Assembly: GCA_964605545.1 (NCBI GenBank)
Contig: CAZSCX010000007.1
Location: 1 to 21,130 of the forward strand
DNA length: 21,130 nucleotides
Direction of reading: 5' to 3'
DNA from: DAOTMI01 sp964605545
GTDB lineage: Bacteria; Patescibacteriota; Microgenomatia; UBA12405
In this document: one piece after another, positions 1 to 7,600 of the stretch
How positions within the stretch are numbered: position 1 is the stretch's first letter
Layout: each line of letters opens with the position of its first letter
The notes under the pieces: generated by a model
What the model saw: the letters and a program-made list of their open reading frames with translations, nothing else
The model's database searches: none
What the model was told of the DNA's origin: nothing
Made by a program: the position numbers and the translations under genes

Positions 1-289
1 CCATCATATTCATCAAATTACCCCTATCTTTTTTAGCAATATTTTGACTCTGTCCACTTAACTTTTCCGTTCCTAAAATAAACAAATTTGATAATTGCTC
101 ATCATTTAATTTATTCCAATAATTATCCTGGATTGTTTTAAACACCTCGTCCAAAAAAGCAACATATTTATCTTTTTGTTCCACTACCTTGGTGTTAATT
201 TTCTTTCCTTTTACTAAAATACCACTACTAAAACCTATTCCAAAAATTAAACCAATTATTAAAAACCAAGAAAAAACTTTCTTCATCAT
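1..289 (-). CDS. S41 (C-terminal processing) peptidase, N-terminal part
   Basis: Only the first 96 codons are in the window; the gene continues beyond base 1. The translation begins MMKKVFSWFLIIGLIFGIGF, a short basic stretch followed by a hydrophobic segment, so it is a membrane anchor or signal peptide facing outward. After it comes a region resembling the N-terminal helical part of CtpA-type S41 serine proteases (LDEVFKTIQDNYWNKLNDEQ, with FxxIxxNYW matching the usual WxxIxxxYvd pattern). These proteases trim or degrade envelope proteins. The catalytic Ser/Lys and PDZ domain lie outside the window, so the family call rests on the N-terminus only. An in-frame ATG at 298 also exists, but it falls inside the putative -10 box, so 289 is preferred. 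Confidence 0.5.
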   Translation of the reverse strand, partial: MMKKVFSWFLIIGLIFGIGFSSGILVKGKKINTKVVEQKDKYVAFLDEVFKTIQDNYWNKLNDEQLSNLFILGTEKLSGQSQNIAKKDRGNLMNMM

Positions 290-296
290 ACAAGCC

Positions 297-302
297 ATTT
301 TA
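297..302 (-). promoter_or_regulatory. -10 box (TAAAAT) of S41 peptidase gene
   Basis: TAAAAT on the minus strand ends 7 nt before the ATG at 289. It argues for that start over the in-frame ATG at 298. No good -35 element is visible. Confidence 0.4.
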
Positions 303-353
303 TCAATCCAACCCTCCCCTATACAACCCATAAAATTTTAATTCTCAAGATGT

Positions 354-359
354 TAAAAT
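354..359 (+). promoter_or_regulatory. -10 box (TAAAAT) of cupin gene
   Basis: TAAAAT ends 6 nt before the ATG at 366, so transcription would begin at or next to the start codon. There is no ribosome binding site between them. Confidence 0.45.
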
Positions 360-365
360 ACAATT

Positions 366-746
366 ATGAAAATAATAAGAAATAAAGACAATGAATTTAT
401 CCCCGCCAGTCACGAGAACCCACTTGACCCTGGCTGTCTCAAAAAAGTTCTTTTCAAACGTGATGATCTTGATCCTGGTCGAGTTCAAATGATAAATTGG
501 TCAATTTTGCTAAAAAATAAATCATTTGAAAAACATTATCACGAAGATATGGAAGAAGTTTTCATAATTTTTAGCAATGAAGCTACAATAATTATAGAAA
601 ACGAAAAAGAAATTCTAAAAAAAGGCGATGCTGTTTTTGTTCCAATAAAAAAAATTCACCAAATGATAAATGAAACAAACACTGACACCGAATATCTCTC
701 TATCGGTATTGCCACCGGCGACACAGGCAGAACTATCAATGTCTAA
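366..746 (+). CDS. Cupin domain protein (cupin_2 type)
   Basis: A 126-aa single-domain protein. It carries the two conserved cupin motifs: motif 1 with the metal-ligand pattern HYHEDMEEVF (about residues 57-66, His/His/Glu) and motif 2 with GDAVFVPIKKIHQM (about 87-100, Gly/Pro/His). The domain is a small beta barrel that normally binds a metal ion; cupins include isomerases, dioxygenases and ligand sensors, and nothing here narrows the substrate. It stands alone, convergent with the GIY-YIG gene. The start follows a -10 box by 6 nt and the C-terminus (TGDTGRTINV) is short and polar. Confidence 0.8.
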   Translation: MKIIRNKDNEFIPASHENPLDPGCLKKVLFKRDDLDPGRVQMINWSILLKNKSFEKHYHEDMEEVFIIFSNEATIIIENEKEILKKGDAVFVPIKKIHQMINETNTDTEYLSIGIATGDTGRTINV

Positions 747-762
747 ATTACTATAAAGTAAT
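747..762. terminator. Weak AT-rich hairpin between convergent genes
   Basis: ATTACT-ataa-AGTAAT directly follows the cupin stop codon and is followed by a short T-rich stretch. It lies between convergent genes, where a two-way terminator would be useful, but the stem is only 6 bp and AT-rich. Confidence 0.25.
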
Positions 763-778
763 TCTTTAGAACTAAAAT

Positions 779-1021
779 TTAATCAAATATTTGGTGTTTC
801 TTTAGAAATGATCGACCAGAACCAGTTTTTAAATAGGACTCAAAACCAAAAGCAATATATTGATTTTTAAAAGCAAAATAGGCAACTAATTTAACCGGCA
901 ATCTATTTTTTGTAGCAGGAACATATCCTTTTGAATGTCTATCAAATCTCTCTTTTAAATTCCCTGTACACCCAACATACGATTTATTATCCTTACACAT
1001 CAACAAATATACATAATACAC
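779..1021 (-). CDS. GIY-YIG nuclease superfamily protein
   Basis: An 80-aa protein made of one GIY-YIG domain: YYVYLLMCKDNKSYVGCTGN gives the two signature strands (YVYLL and SYVGCT), followed by the conserved helix LKERFDRHSKG and the distal Glu in FGFESYLKTGSG. It belongs to the small UPF0213/YhbQ-like group, presumed to cut or bind DNA. The signature has VGCTGN where many members have IGxTxN, so the fold is clear but activity is not proven. The start is GTG at 1021; family proteins usually begin MYYVYIL, which supports it. A -10 box lies 6 nt upstream. Confidence 0.85.
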   Translation of the reverse strand: MYYVYLLMCKDNKSYVGCTGNLKERFDRHSKGYVPATKNRLPVKLVAYFAFKNQYIAFGFESYLKTGSGRSFLKKHQIFD

Positions 1022-1027
1022 ATTATT

Positions 1028-1057
1028 ATAATAATCCCGCTTTCGCTACATTTACAA
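1028..1057 (-). promoter_or_regulatory. Promoter of GIY-YIG gene
   Basis: Reading the minus strand, TTGTAA (1057-1052), an 18-nt spacer and TATTAT (1033-1028), then 6 nt to the GTG start. A second box, TATAAT, overlaps it 3 nt from the start. Confidence 0.5.
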
Positions 1058-1091
1058 TAGATTGGTAATTTTTCAAAAACAGATGATTTAT

Positions 1092-1139
1092 AAAGCGGGT
1101 TTACCCGCCGTAGCCGAGCTTCAGCGAGGCGAAGGCGGG
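1092..1139 (+). repeat. 48-bp GC-rich direct repeat, left copy
   Basis: Identical over 48 bases to 2893-2940, in the same orientation. It is strongly GC-rich in an AT-rich region. It contains the perfect hairpin GCGGGT-tt-ACCCGC and, overlapping it, CCCGCC pairing with GGCGGG at the far end, so two exclusive folds are possible. The two copies bracket the Fic gene and its divergent neighbour. Confidence 0.95.
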
Positions 1140-1222
1140 CTCAATGGTTCCAGTTTGGAACACCTGTTTGATAGTTTAATAAAAACATATCAAAAACTCA
1201 AAGAATTGGAAATAGTTTTTTG

Positions 1223-1783
1223 TCAAAGACCGGTATATCCATCAAAAGGAGATGGTTCTGATAAAGTTGGCAATACTTCATCAAATCCTTTCAAAACTTG
1301 GATTATTTGTTTCTCACTAATATCATCTTGGTCGGCAATAACTTCTCGGTCTTGATTTTTAAGATAAAATTCAACATGTTTATCTTTAAAAATATTAATC
1401 GAAAATACACCTATTTCGCTTTGTTCTGGAAGAAACATGCCAAAGGTTAAATATTTTGCATCATCATCATAATTTACCCATAACTTTCTAAAAACTCCAG
1501 CCATACCATCCTGAGTATTAATTTGTTCCTTAATTTTCTGATTGTTACAGCATTCATGAAGTATTGCCGGAATTTTCTCACCAAGTTTTTTATAAAAATC
1601 AACATTGGTAAGATCTTTATAAGAATTCCAAGCTTCTGATAAAAGATCTACAGGATCCTTGAAAAAAGTAAAAGTATTTACTAAACTACCACGAATTGTG
1701 TTACTCTTCTTCTGCAAATAAGCGGGTGTCCAATCTTTTGACCAAATATCTAATGGAGGTTGTAATGCGTCTTTTTTTGCCAT
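1223..1783 (-). CDS. Hypothetical protein, divergent neighbour of Fic
   Basis: A 186-aa soluble protein that I do not recognise. It has no signal peptide or membrane segment, a mixed helix/strand character, and an acidic C-terminal third (ADQDDISEKQIIQVLKGFDE). The middle, KYLTFGMFLPEQSEIGVFSI, looks like two beta strands around a turn. The start ATG at 1783 follows a TACAAT box by 6 nt. It is transcribed away from the Fic gene across a 73-bp gap, and both genes lie between the identical 48-bp repeats, so they may travel or act together. An antitoxin role for Fic is possible from position only; Fic already carries its own inhibitory motif. Confidence 0.7.
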   Translation of the reverse strand: MAKKDALQPPLDIWSKDWTPAYLQKKSNTIRGSLVNTFTFFKDPVDLLSEAWNSYKDLTNVDFYKKLGEKIPAILHECCNNQKIKEQINTQDGMAGVFRKLWVNYDDDAKYLTFGMFLPEQSEIGVFSINIFKDKHVEFYLKNQDREVIADQDDISEKQIIQVLKGFDEVLPTLSEPSPFDGYTGL

Positions 1784-1789
1784 ATGCGG

Positions 1790-1795
1790 ATTGTA
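1790..1795 (-). promoter_or_regulatory. -10 box (TACAAT) of the 186-aa gene
   Basis: TACAAT on the minus strand ends 6 nt before the ATG at 1783. Confidence 0.45.
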
Positions 1796-1817
1796 TCATA
1801 TTAACACATATTACCAC

Positions 1818-1846
1818 TTGACAATCGTCCAATAATCGTCTATTAT
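1818..1846 (+). promoter_or_regulatory. Fic promoter with internal 11-bp direct repeat
   Basis: A near-consensus sigma-70 promoter: TTGACA at 1818-1823, 17-nt spacer, TATTAT at 1841-1846, then 10 nt to the ATG. The spacer contains ATCGTC twice (1824-1829 and 1835-1840), 11 bp apart and so on one helix face. This is a plausible operator for a repressor. Confidence 0.65.
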
Positions 1847-1856
1847 TTGTCTATAT

Positions 1857-2891
1857 ATGTTCAAACCAAAATACACCATCACCGATCAACTACTTGCTAA
1901 TATTAAATATATTAATTCTTTGATTAGAGACTTAAATGATCGTCGATTTCCAAAGGTAGTTTTGGTTGAATTCGAAAGAAAAGCTAGAGAAATTTCAGCT
2001 CACGCTTCAACCAGTATTGAGGGAAATCCTTTACCTTTAACCGATGTTAAAAAAATTCTAAAGTCTGCTCCTGTCAACATTCGCGATACCGAAAAAGAAG
2101 TTTTGAACTACAATCAAGCCCTTGAATCACTAAACCAATTATTAAAAAACAATCAATTAGAATTATCTTTGAAATTAATTTTGGATATTCATAAACAAAT
2201 AACCAACGGCTTGTTACAACCAATTGACTCAGGAAAATTAAGAACCAGACCAGTGGTTGTTAATGATCCAAAAACTAGAAATGTAATTTATTTACCACCG
2301 GATGTAGAAAAAGTTAAAGATCTTGTGCTTGATCTAATTAATTATGTCAAAAATGAAAGCGAGAATATCGATCCCTTAATTCTTGCCGGTATTTTTCACA
2401 AACAAATGGTAATTATTCATCCGTTTATAGACGGCAATGGCAGAACTACAAGACTAGCAACAAAAGTAATGTTAGCAAAAATGGGATTAAATACTTTTAA
2501 TTTATTTAGTTTTGAAAATTATTATAATCAAAACGTAACTAAGTATTTTCAAACGGTTGGGGAATATGGAGATTATTATGAATTAGAAAAATCTATCGAT
2601 TTTACTGTTTGGCTAGAATATTTTACTGGTGGATTAATTGACGAATTATTGAGAGTCAAAAAAATATTACCGGAAATTGGTAATACACCAGATACTCGCC
2701 TAGAAACTCATCATTTAAAATTAATTGAATATATAAAGAAAAATGGTTTTATCAAAGATAGTGATTACGCGAAACTAACCGCTCGAGCCAAAGCTACTCG
2801 CGCCCTCGATTTTCAAAAACTTCTTGATCTTGACTTAATTAAACGCCAAGGCAACGGCCGATCAACATATTATATTTTGAAGGAAAATTAA
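1857..2891 (+). CDS. Fic family protein (AMP-transferase, class II)
   Basis: A 344-aa Fic protein. The catalytic motif HPFIDGNGR begins at His188 and matches the family signature HPFx(D/E)GNGR; such enzymes transfer AMP from ATP to Ser/Thr/Tyr on target proteins. An N-terminal inhibitory motif STSIEG (about residues 52-57, pattern S/T-xxx-E-G) marks it as class II, self-inhibited by a Glu that blocks the ATP site. The C-terminal 60 residues (from about LKLIEYIKKN) resemble a winged helix, common in this Fic group. It has one of the best promoters in the window, and its stop codon is one base from the right 48-bp repeat. Target unknown; full length for the family. Confidence 0.93.
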   Translation: MFKPKYTITDQLLANIKYINSLIRDLNDRRFPKVVLVEFERKAREISAHASTSIEGNPLPLTDVKKILKSAPVNIRDTEKEVLNYNQALESLNQLLKNNQLELSLKLILDIHKQITNGLLQPIDSGKLRTRPVVVNDPKTRNVIYLPPDVEKVKDLVLDLINYVKNESENIDPLILAGIFHKQMVIIHPFIDGNGRTTRLATKVMLAKMGLNTFNLFSFENYYNQNVTKYFQTVGEYGDYYELEKSIDFTVWLEYFTGGLIDELLRVKKILPEIGNTPDTRLETHHLKLIEYIKKNGFIKDSDYAKLTARAKATRALDFQKLLDLDLIKRQGNGRSTYYILKEN

Positions 2892-2892
2892 A

Positions 2893-2940
2893 AAAGCGGG
2901 TTTACCCGCCGTAGCCGAGCTTCAGCGAGGCGAAGGCGGG
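2893..2940 (+). repeat. 48-bp GC-rich direct repeat, right copy, joined to tRNA-Asp
   Basis: Identical to 1092-1139. It starts one base after the Fic stop codon, and its last four bases (2937-2940) are also the last four bases of tRNA-Asp (discriminator G and three acceptor-stem C residues, minus strand). The GCGGGT-tt-ACCCGC hairpin right after the stop might also slow or end transcription, though no T-run follows. Confidence 0.95.
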
Positions 2941-3010
2941 TCCTATGGGATTCGAACCCACGATCTTTCGCGTGACAGGCGAATGTGCTAGACCGCTGCA
3001 CCAAGGACCC
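2937..3010 (-). tRNA. tRNA-Asp (GTC)
   Basis: Minus strand folds as a full cloverleaf: acceptor GGGTCCT/AGGACCC, D stem GTGC/GCAC, anticodon stem TTCGC/GCGAA with loop CTGTCAC (anticodon GTC), T stem GTGGG/CCCAT around TTCGAAT, discriminator G as usual for Asp. CCA is not encoded (CCT follows). The 3' end overlaps the 48-bp repeat. Confidence 0.95.
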
Positions 3011-3031
3011 TGAAAACTCATCTAATATATC

Positions 3032-3081
3032 AATCTTTCTCTCCCTTGTCAAAGGGAGATGTCCGAAGGACAGAGAGATTT
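3032..3081 (+). repeat. Two-hairpin repeat module M1 (three-way junction)
   Basis: Outer strands AATCTTTCT and AGAGAGATT pair (one T-G wobble). Between them lie hairpin A, CTCCCTT-gtca-AAGGGAG (3041-3058), and hairpin B, TGTCC-gaa-GGACA (3060-3072). The same plan, with different stem sequences, occurs at 13051-13107 and twice in 13513-13629. It sits between the tRNA-Asp gene and the polX promoter. Confidence 0.75.
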
Positions 3082-3085
3082 GTAT

Positions 3086-3091
3086 TATAAT
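3086..3091 (+). promoter_or_regulatory. -10 box (TATAAT) that fixes the polX start
   Basis: Perfect TATAAT, 6 nt before the ATG at 3098. An in-frame ATG at 3059 would place the N-terminus inside the repeat module, so 3098 is preferred. Confidence 0.6.
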
Positions 3092-3097
3092 AGATAT

Positions 3098-4039
3098 ATG
3101 TTCTATACCAACGCTGAAATTGCAAAATTTTTGGAAAAGATAGCTGTTGCTTACGAAATAAAAAAGAAAAATCGTTTTCGAATAATTGCATATCAAAATG
3201 CTGCCGATTTTATTAAAAATTATCCAAAAAATTTAGAAGAAATTTGGCAAAAAGACAAAAAGGAATTAGATAATGTCCCGGGAATAGGGGAGGCAATTTT
3301 AAAAAAACTAGATTACTTATTTACTCATCATCAATATCCACCAAAAGTTAAGGCGTTATTTAAAACCATAAATCCGGCAATTTTCGTTTTAAACGAAGTT
3401 AATACTATCGGTCCTATAACTGCCTCCAAATTAACCAAAGAAATCAAATTTCCTCATGATAAAACAAAAATAATCGAAAAATTAATCAAATATGCCAAAA
3501 AAAACAACAAGACCGCCCTTCTAAAAAATGCTAAAGAATATATCGGCAATGTTGACCGTTTACCCTACGAAACCGCCAATCAATTAGCCAGCGAAATAGT
3601 TGATTATCTAAAGCAAAAATTTCCTACTTACAAAATTCTTCCTCTTGGATCACTTCGTCGTAAAACCCCAACAATAGGGGATATCGATATTGCCGTCTGT
3701 GCACCTAACTCAAAAGAAATTATTGAATATTTTGTCGCTTATCCAAAATCATATGGCATTTTTGATCAAGGGCCAAAAAAAGCCTCGATAAAACTAAAAG
3801 GCAATATTCGTGTCGATCTAATGGTTGAACCAAAAAATAATTGGGGTAATTTAGTTCAACATTTCACCGGTAGCAAAAACCATAACATTGAACTTCGTCG
3901 TTATGCTCTTAAAAAAGGCTTTAGTGTCTCAGAATATGGTATAAAAGACCTAAAAACAGGCAAATTACATCAATTTAGTAATGAAAAAGATCTGTATATT
4001 TTTCTTGGTTTTCCTTACTTAAAACCTGAAGAGAGATAG
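3098..4039 (+). CDS. polX: Family X DNA polymerase lacking the PHP domain
   Basis: A 313-aa polymerase beta-like enzyme for gap filling in DNA repair. Order: 8-kDa domain with helix-hairpin-helix (VPGIGEAILKKL, about 66-77), a second HhH-like stretch (NTIGPITASKLT), then the palm with GSLRR at 184-188, catalytic Asp195 and Asp197 (GDIDIAV) and the third Asp240 (RVDLMV), and the thumb signature HFTGSKNHNIELRR. It ends at LGFPYLKPEER, just where typical bacterial PolX (about 570 aa) joins its C-terminal PHP exonuclease domain, so that domain is absent. The next gene starts 17 bases later with its own promoter, so no PHP remnant remains. N-terminus chosen at MFYTNAEIAKFL, which fits the family. 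Confidence 0.9.
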   Translation: MFYTNAEIAKFLEKIAVAYEIKKKNRFRIIAYQNAADFIKNYPKNLEEIWQKDKKELDNVPGIGEAILKKLDYLFTHHQYPPKVKALFKTINPAIFVLNEVNTIGPITASKLTKEIKFPHDKTKIIEKLIKYAKKNNKTALLKNAKEYIGNVDRLPYETANQLASEIVDYLKQKFPTYKILPLGSLRRKTPTIGDIDIAVCAPNSKEIIEYFVAYPKSYGIFDQGPKKASIKLKGNIRVDLMVEPKNNWGNLVQHFTGSKNHNIELRRYALKKGFSVSEYGIKDLKTGKLHQFSNEKDLYIFLGFPYLKPEER

Positions 4040-4042
4040 TGC

Positions 4043-4048
4043 TATAAT
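4043..4048 (+). promoter_or_regulatory. -10 box (TATAAT) of lemA
   Basis: TATAAT ends 8 nt before the ATG at 4057, in the 17-bp gap after polX. Confidence 0.55.
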
Positions 4049-4056
4049 TAGTCTAT

Positions 4057-4587
4057 ATGTACATACTATACGGAATTCTAACCATCGTCGTCGTTTATAT
4101 TATCGCGTTTTATAATCGTCTTAAAACAGCTCTCGTCCAAATCGGCGCTAGCAATCAAGAAATAGGCAATCAGCTCAAACGTCAGGCCGATTTAATTCCC
4201 AACTTAGTCGAATCAGCCAAAGGTTATCTCAAACACGAAAAAGGAATTTTTACCCAATTAGCCGATGCCAGAAAAGCCATTAGTTCAAACAAAATTGAAA
4301 AATCACAAGAATTGATCAGTAAAGCCTTGGGTGCTCTCCAAGTAGTAGTCGAAAGTAATCCAGAAATCAAAGGTTCAACAGTTGTCACCGATCTTATGTC
4401 AGAACTTCGCGACACCGGCGACAAACTAATGTACGCCCGTCGGACAATGATTGACTTATCCGCCGATTATAACGCCGCCATCGTCACTTTCCCCAATTCT
4501 TTACTTGCCAATCTCTTCAATTTCAAACCCCAAAAAGGTCTTGAAATTACCAAAGAAGAATCAAAAAATCCAGTTGTCAAGCTATAA
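4057..4587 (+). CDS. lemA: LemA family membrane protein
   Basis: A 176-aa protein with one N-terminal membrane helix (ILYGILTIVVVYIIAFY, about 3-19) followed by the LemA helical bundle. The family signature RQADLIPNLVESAKGYLKHE (about 47-66) is complete, and later LMSELRDTGDKLMYARRTMIDLSADYNAAI corresponds to the conserved helix ending in YN. The usual tail ending in a hydrophobic proline-rich stretch is present (FPNSLLANLFNFKP). LemA proteins have an extracytoplasmic helical domain; their role is poorly defined, often linked to membrane or cell-envelope stress. It has its own promoter and sits between two DNA polymerase genes without an obvious link to them. Confidence 0.93.
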   Translation: MYILYGILTIVVVYIIAFYNRLKTALVQIGASNQEIGNQLKRQADLIPNLVESAKGYLKHEKGIFTQLADARKAISSNKIEKSQELISKALGALQVVVESNPEIKGSTVVTDLMSELRDTGDKLMYARRTMIDLSADYNAAIVTFPNSLLANLFNFKPQKGLEITKEESKNPVVKL

Positions 4588-4602
4588 ACGTAAAAATCAG
4601 TT

Positions 4603-4608
4603 TATAAT
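4603..4608 (+). promoter_or_regulatory. -10 box (TATAAT) of dnaE
   Basis: TATAAT ends 5 nt before the ATG at 4614, the shortest spacing in the window. Confidence 0.5.
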
Positions 4609-4613
4609 AAGCT

Positions 4614-7600
4614 ATGCCTAGTTTTGTTCACTTACATGTTCATACTGAATATTCTTTACTTGACGGACTTACTAATATTAAAAAATATGTTCAAAAAATA
4701 AAAGCTTTAGGGATGACTGCCTGTTCTATTACTGACCATGGCAATATGTATGGTGCTATTGAATTTTATAAAACCTGCCAAAAAGAAGGCATTAAACCAA
4801 TTATCGGCTGTGAAGTTTATCTCTCTCCTACTACCAGATTTGACCGTAACAACGAAAATCGAAGAAATAATCATTTAATCTTATTGGCCAAAAATCAACT
4901 AGGTTATAAAAATCTAATGAAAATAGTATCAATTGCCCACATTGAAGGTTTTTATTATAAACCACGCATCGATTGGGAAACTTTAGAAAAATACCACCAA
5001 GGATTAATTTGTTCAAGTGCTTGTATCGAAGGAGAAATAGCCAAATTGGTATTGGATAACAATTTTGATAAAGCAGAAAGCAGAGCTAAAGATTATCAAA
5101 AAATATTTGGCGATGATTATTATCTTGAAATTCAATCACATCCAAGTATGAAAAATCAAGATATTGCCAATCAAGGCATTATTAAAATTAGCCGTAAATT
5201 AGGCATACCCCTAATCGCCACCAACGATTCTCACTACTTAAATAAAGAAGACTCTTTTGCTCAAGATATTTTGATGATGATCAACACTCAGACAACCATC
5301 AATGATGAAAAAAGGTTATCAATGATCAATTGTCCCGATCTTTATGTTAAATCAGCCCAAGAAATGATCGAAAGCTTTCCTCAATACCCCGATGCTATCG
5401 AAAATACAGTTAAAATTGCTGAAAAATGTAATTTGGATATAGAAATTGGCAAGTGGTATTTTCCCGTATATCCTCTCCAAAAAGGAAAAACTATCAACGA
5501 AATCCTAAAAGAATTAACCTTTAATACTGCCAAAGAACTTTATGGAAATCTTACCCAAGAAATTATCGATCGTTTAAATCTAGAGTTGGATGTCATTTGT
5601 AGCAAGGGCTATGCCAATTATTTCTTGATTATGAGAGATTTTATCGATTGGTGTGAAAAAAACAACACTCCTACCAATACTAGAGGTTCAGCCGGTGGTT
5701 CTCTTGTTTCATATGTCCTCGGAATTACTTCTGTCGATCCATTAATCTATCAATTACCATTTGAAAGATTTCTCAACAAAGATAGACCATCACCACCCGA
5801 TATCGATCTCGATGTTGCCGATGATCAGCGCCAAAATATGCTTTATCATATTATCGATCAATACGGCAAAGATGCTGTTGCTCAAGTTTGTACCTTTGGT
5901 CGAATGATGGCAAGAGGTGCTGTCCGCGATACTGCCCGGGTTTTGGGTTATGAATATGCTATCGGCGACAAAATTAGTAAACTAATACCCTTTGGCTCCC
6001 AAGGTTTTCCCATGTCAATCGAAAAAGCTCTTCAAATTACTCCTGAATTAAAAGCACTTTATGATACCGATCCAGAAGCTAAAAAAATTCTTTCCACTGC
6101 CAAACAAATAGAAGGCAATGCTCGTCATATTTCTGTTCATGCCTGTGCTATCGTAGTATCTCCAACCACAATTAATGATTTTTGTCCCACTCAAATAGAA
6201 ACTGGGGGAGATAAAACTATTACCCAATATGAAATGCATGCCTGTGAAGATGTTGGTTTAATCAAATTCGATATTCTTGGAATTAGAAACTTATCTTTTC
6301 TTCGCCAAGCCGTAATTAACGTTAAACAAACAAAAAATATTGACATTAACCTACGCAAAATCCCTCTTGATGACAAAAAAACTTTTGACATGCTTTCCAA
6401 TGGTAACACCATGGGTGTATTTCAACTTTCCGGTGATGGTATGACCAAGTGGATCAAAGAATTAAAACCAAATCGTGTTGAAGATTTAATGGCTATGGTT
6501 GCATTATATCGACCAGGACCAATGGGTATCATTCCAGAATATATTGCCAGAAAAAATGGTACTTCTCCTATCGTTTATATCGATCCAAAACTCGAAAAAT
6601 ATCTTAAAAAATCATACGGTCTTTTGGTTTACCAAGACGATTGTCTTTATACCGCCATTGAACTCGCCGGATACAATTGGGTTGAAGTTGATAAATTTAG
6701 AAAAGCTATAGGTAAAAAAATTCCTGAAGAAATGGCCGCTCAAAAAGAAAAATTTATCGATGGTTGTATAAATAATGGTTATACCAAAGAAAAAGCTAAA
6801 GAAATTTTCTCATACATTGAACCATTTACTTCATATGGTTTTAATAAAGCTCATGCTGCTTCCTATGGCATGCTTGCATATCGTACCGCTTACATGAAAG
6901 CTAATTATCCTGTCGAATACATGTGTGCTCTCTTAACTGCCGAATCAGGAGAAACAGAAAAAGTTACCGACGGAGTCAATGAATGCCGTAAATTAGGTAT
7001 TATTGTATCACCACCAGATATTAATAAATCCAAAAAAGGGTTTATTGTTGAAGAAAATTCCGCTTCCACCGAAAAAATGGCCATTCGTTTTGGTCTTTCC
7101 GGTATCAAAAATGTTGGTGATGCTGCCATCGATAATATCTTAACCGAAAGAGAAACAAATGGTAATTTTGTTAATTTCAACGATTTTTGTCTTCGTGTCG
7201 ACAGTCAAAAAGTTAATAAAAGAGTATTAGAAAGTTTAATTAAAGTCGGCGCTCTCGATCAATTTGGCGATAGAAATGCTCTATTATCTTACATCGATAA
7301 AGTTCGAAATGATGCGGAAAAATCTATTAGCAAAAAAAATTCTGGTCAATTTGGTCTTTTTGATACTCCCACTAAAGCAACAAGCAAAATAGCCCCTCCA
7401 TCAGACAACTTACCTCAAGTCGAACCAATGTCGGAAAAAGAAAAATTAGCCTTAGAAAAAGAACTCCTTGGTATTTTTGTCACCGAAAACCCTCTTTTAA
7501 AAATTTTATCTCCTTTTGAAGAGTATGGTTTTCCTAAAATATCGGCAATTTTAGAAAAACAAGCTGATAGTACCGTTAAATTTGCTGCTTCAGTCAATCG

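Noticed and set aside
1140..1190. Remnant of tRNA-Asp next to the left 48-bp repeat, as expected for a tRNA-site integration
   Set aside because: After the repeat only scattered bases match the tRNA 3' half; not enough to claim a remnant.
1062..1355. Plus-strand open frame of 97 codons
   Set aside because: It runs through the 48-bp repeat and is antisense to the end of the 186-aa gene; no promoter box or recognisable protein.
3059..3097. Upstream ATG giving PolX 13 extra residues
   Set aside because: It lies in repeat module M1 and upstream of the TATAAT box; family N-termini match the start at 3098.
2888..3196. Minus-strand open frame of 102 codons
   Set aside because: It reads through the whole tRNA-Asp gene, the 48-bp repeat and repeat module M1; not a gene.
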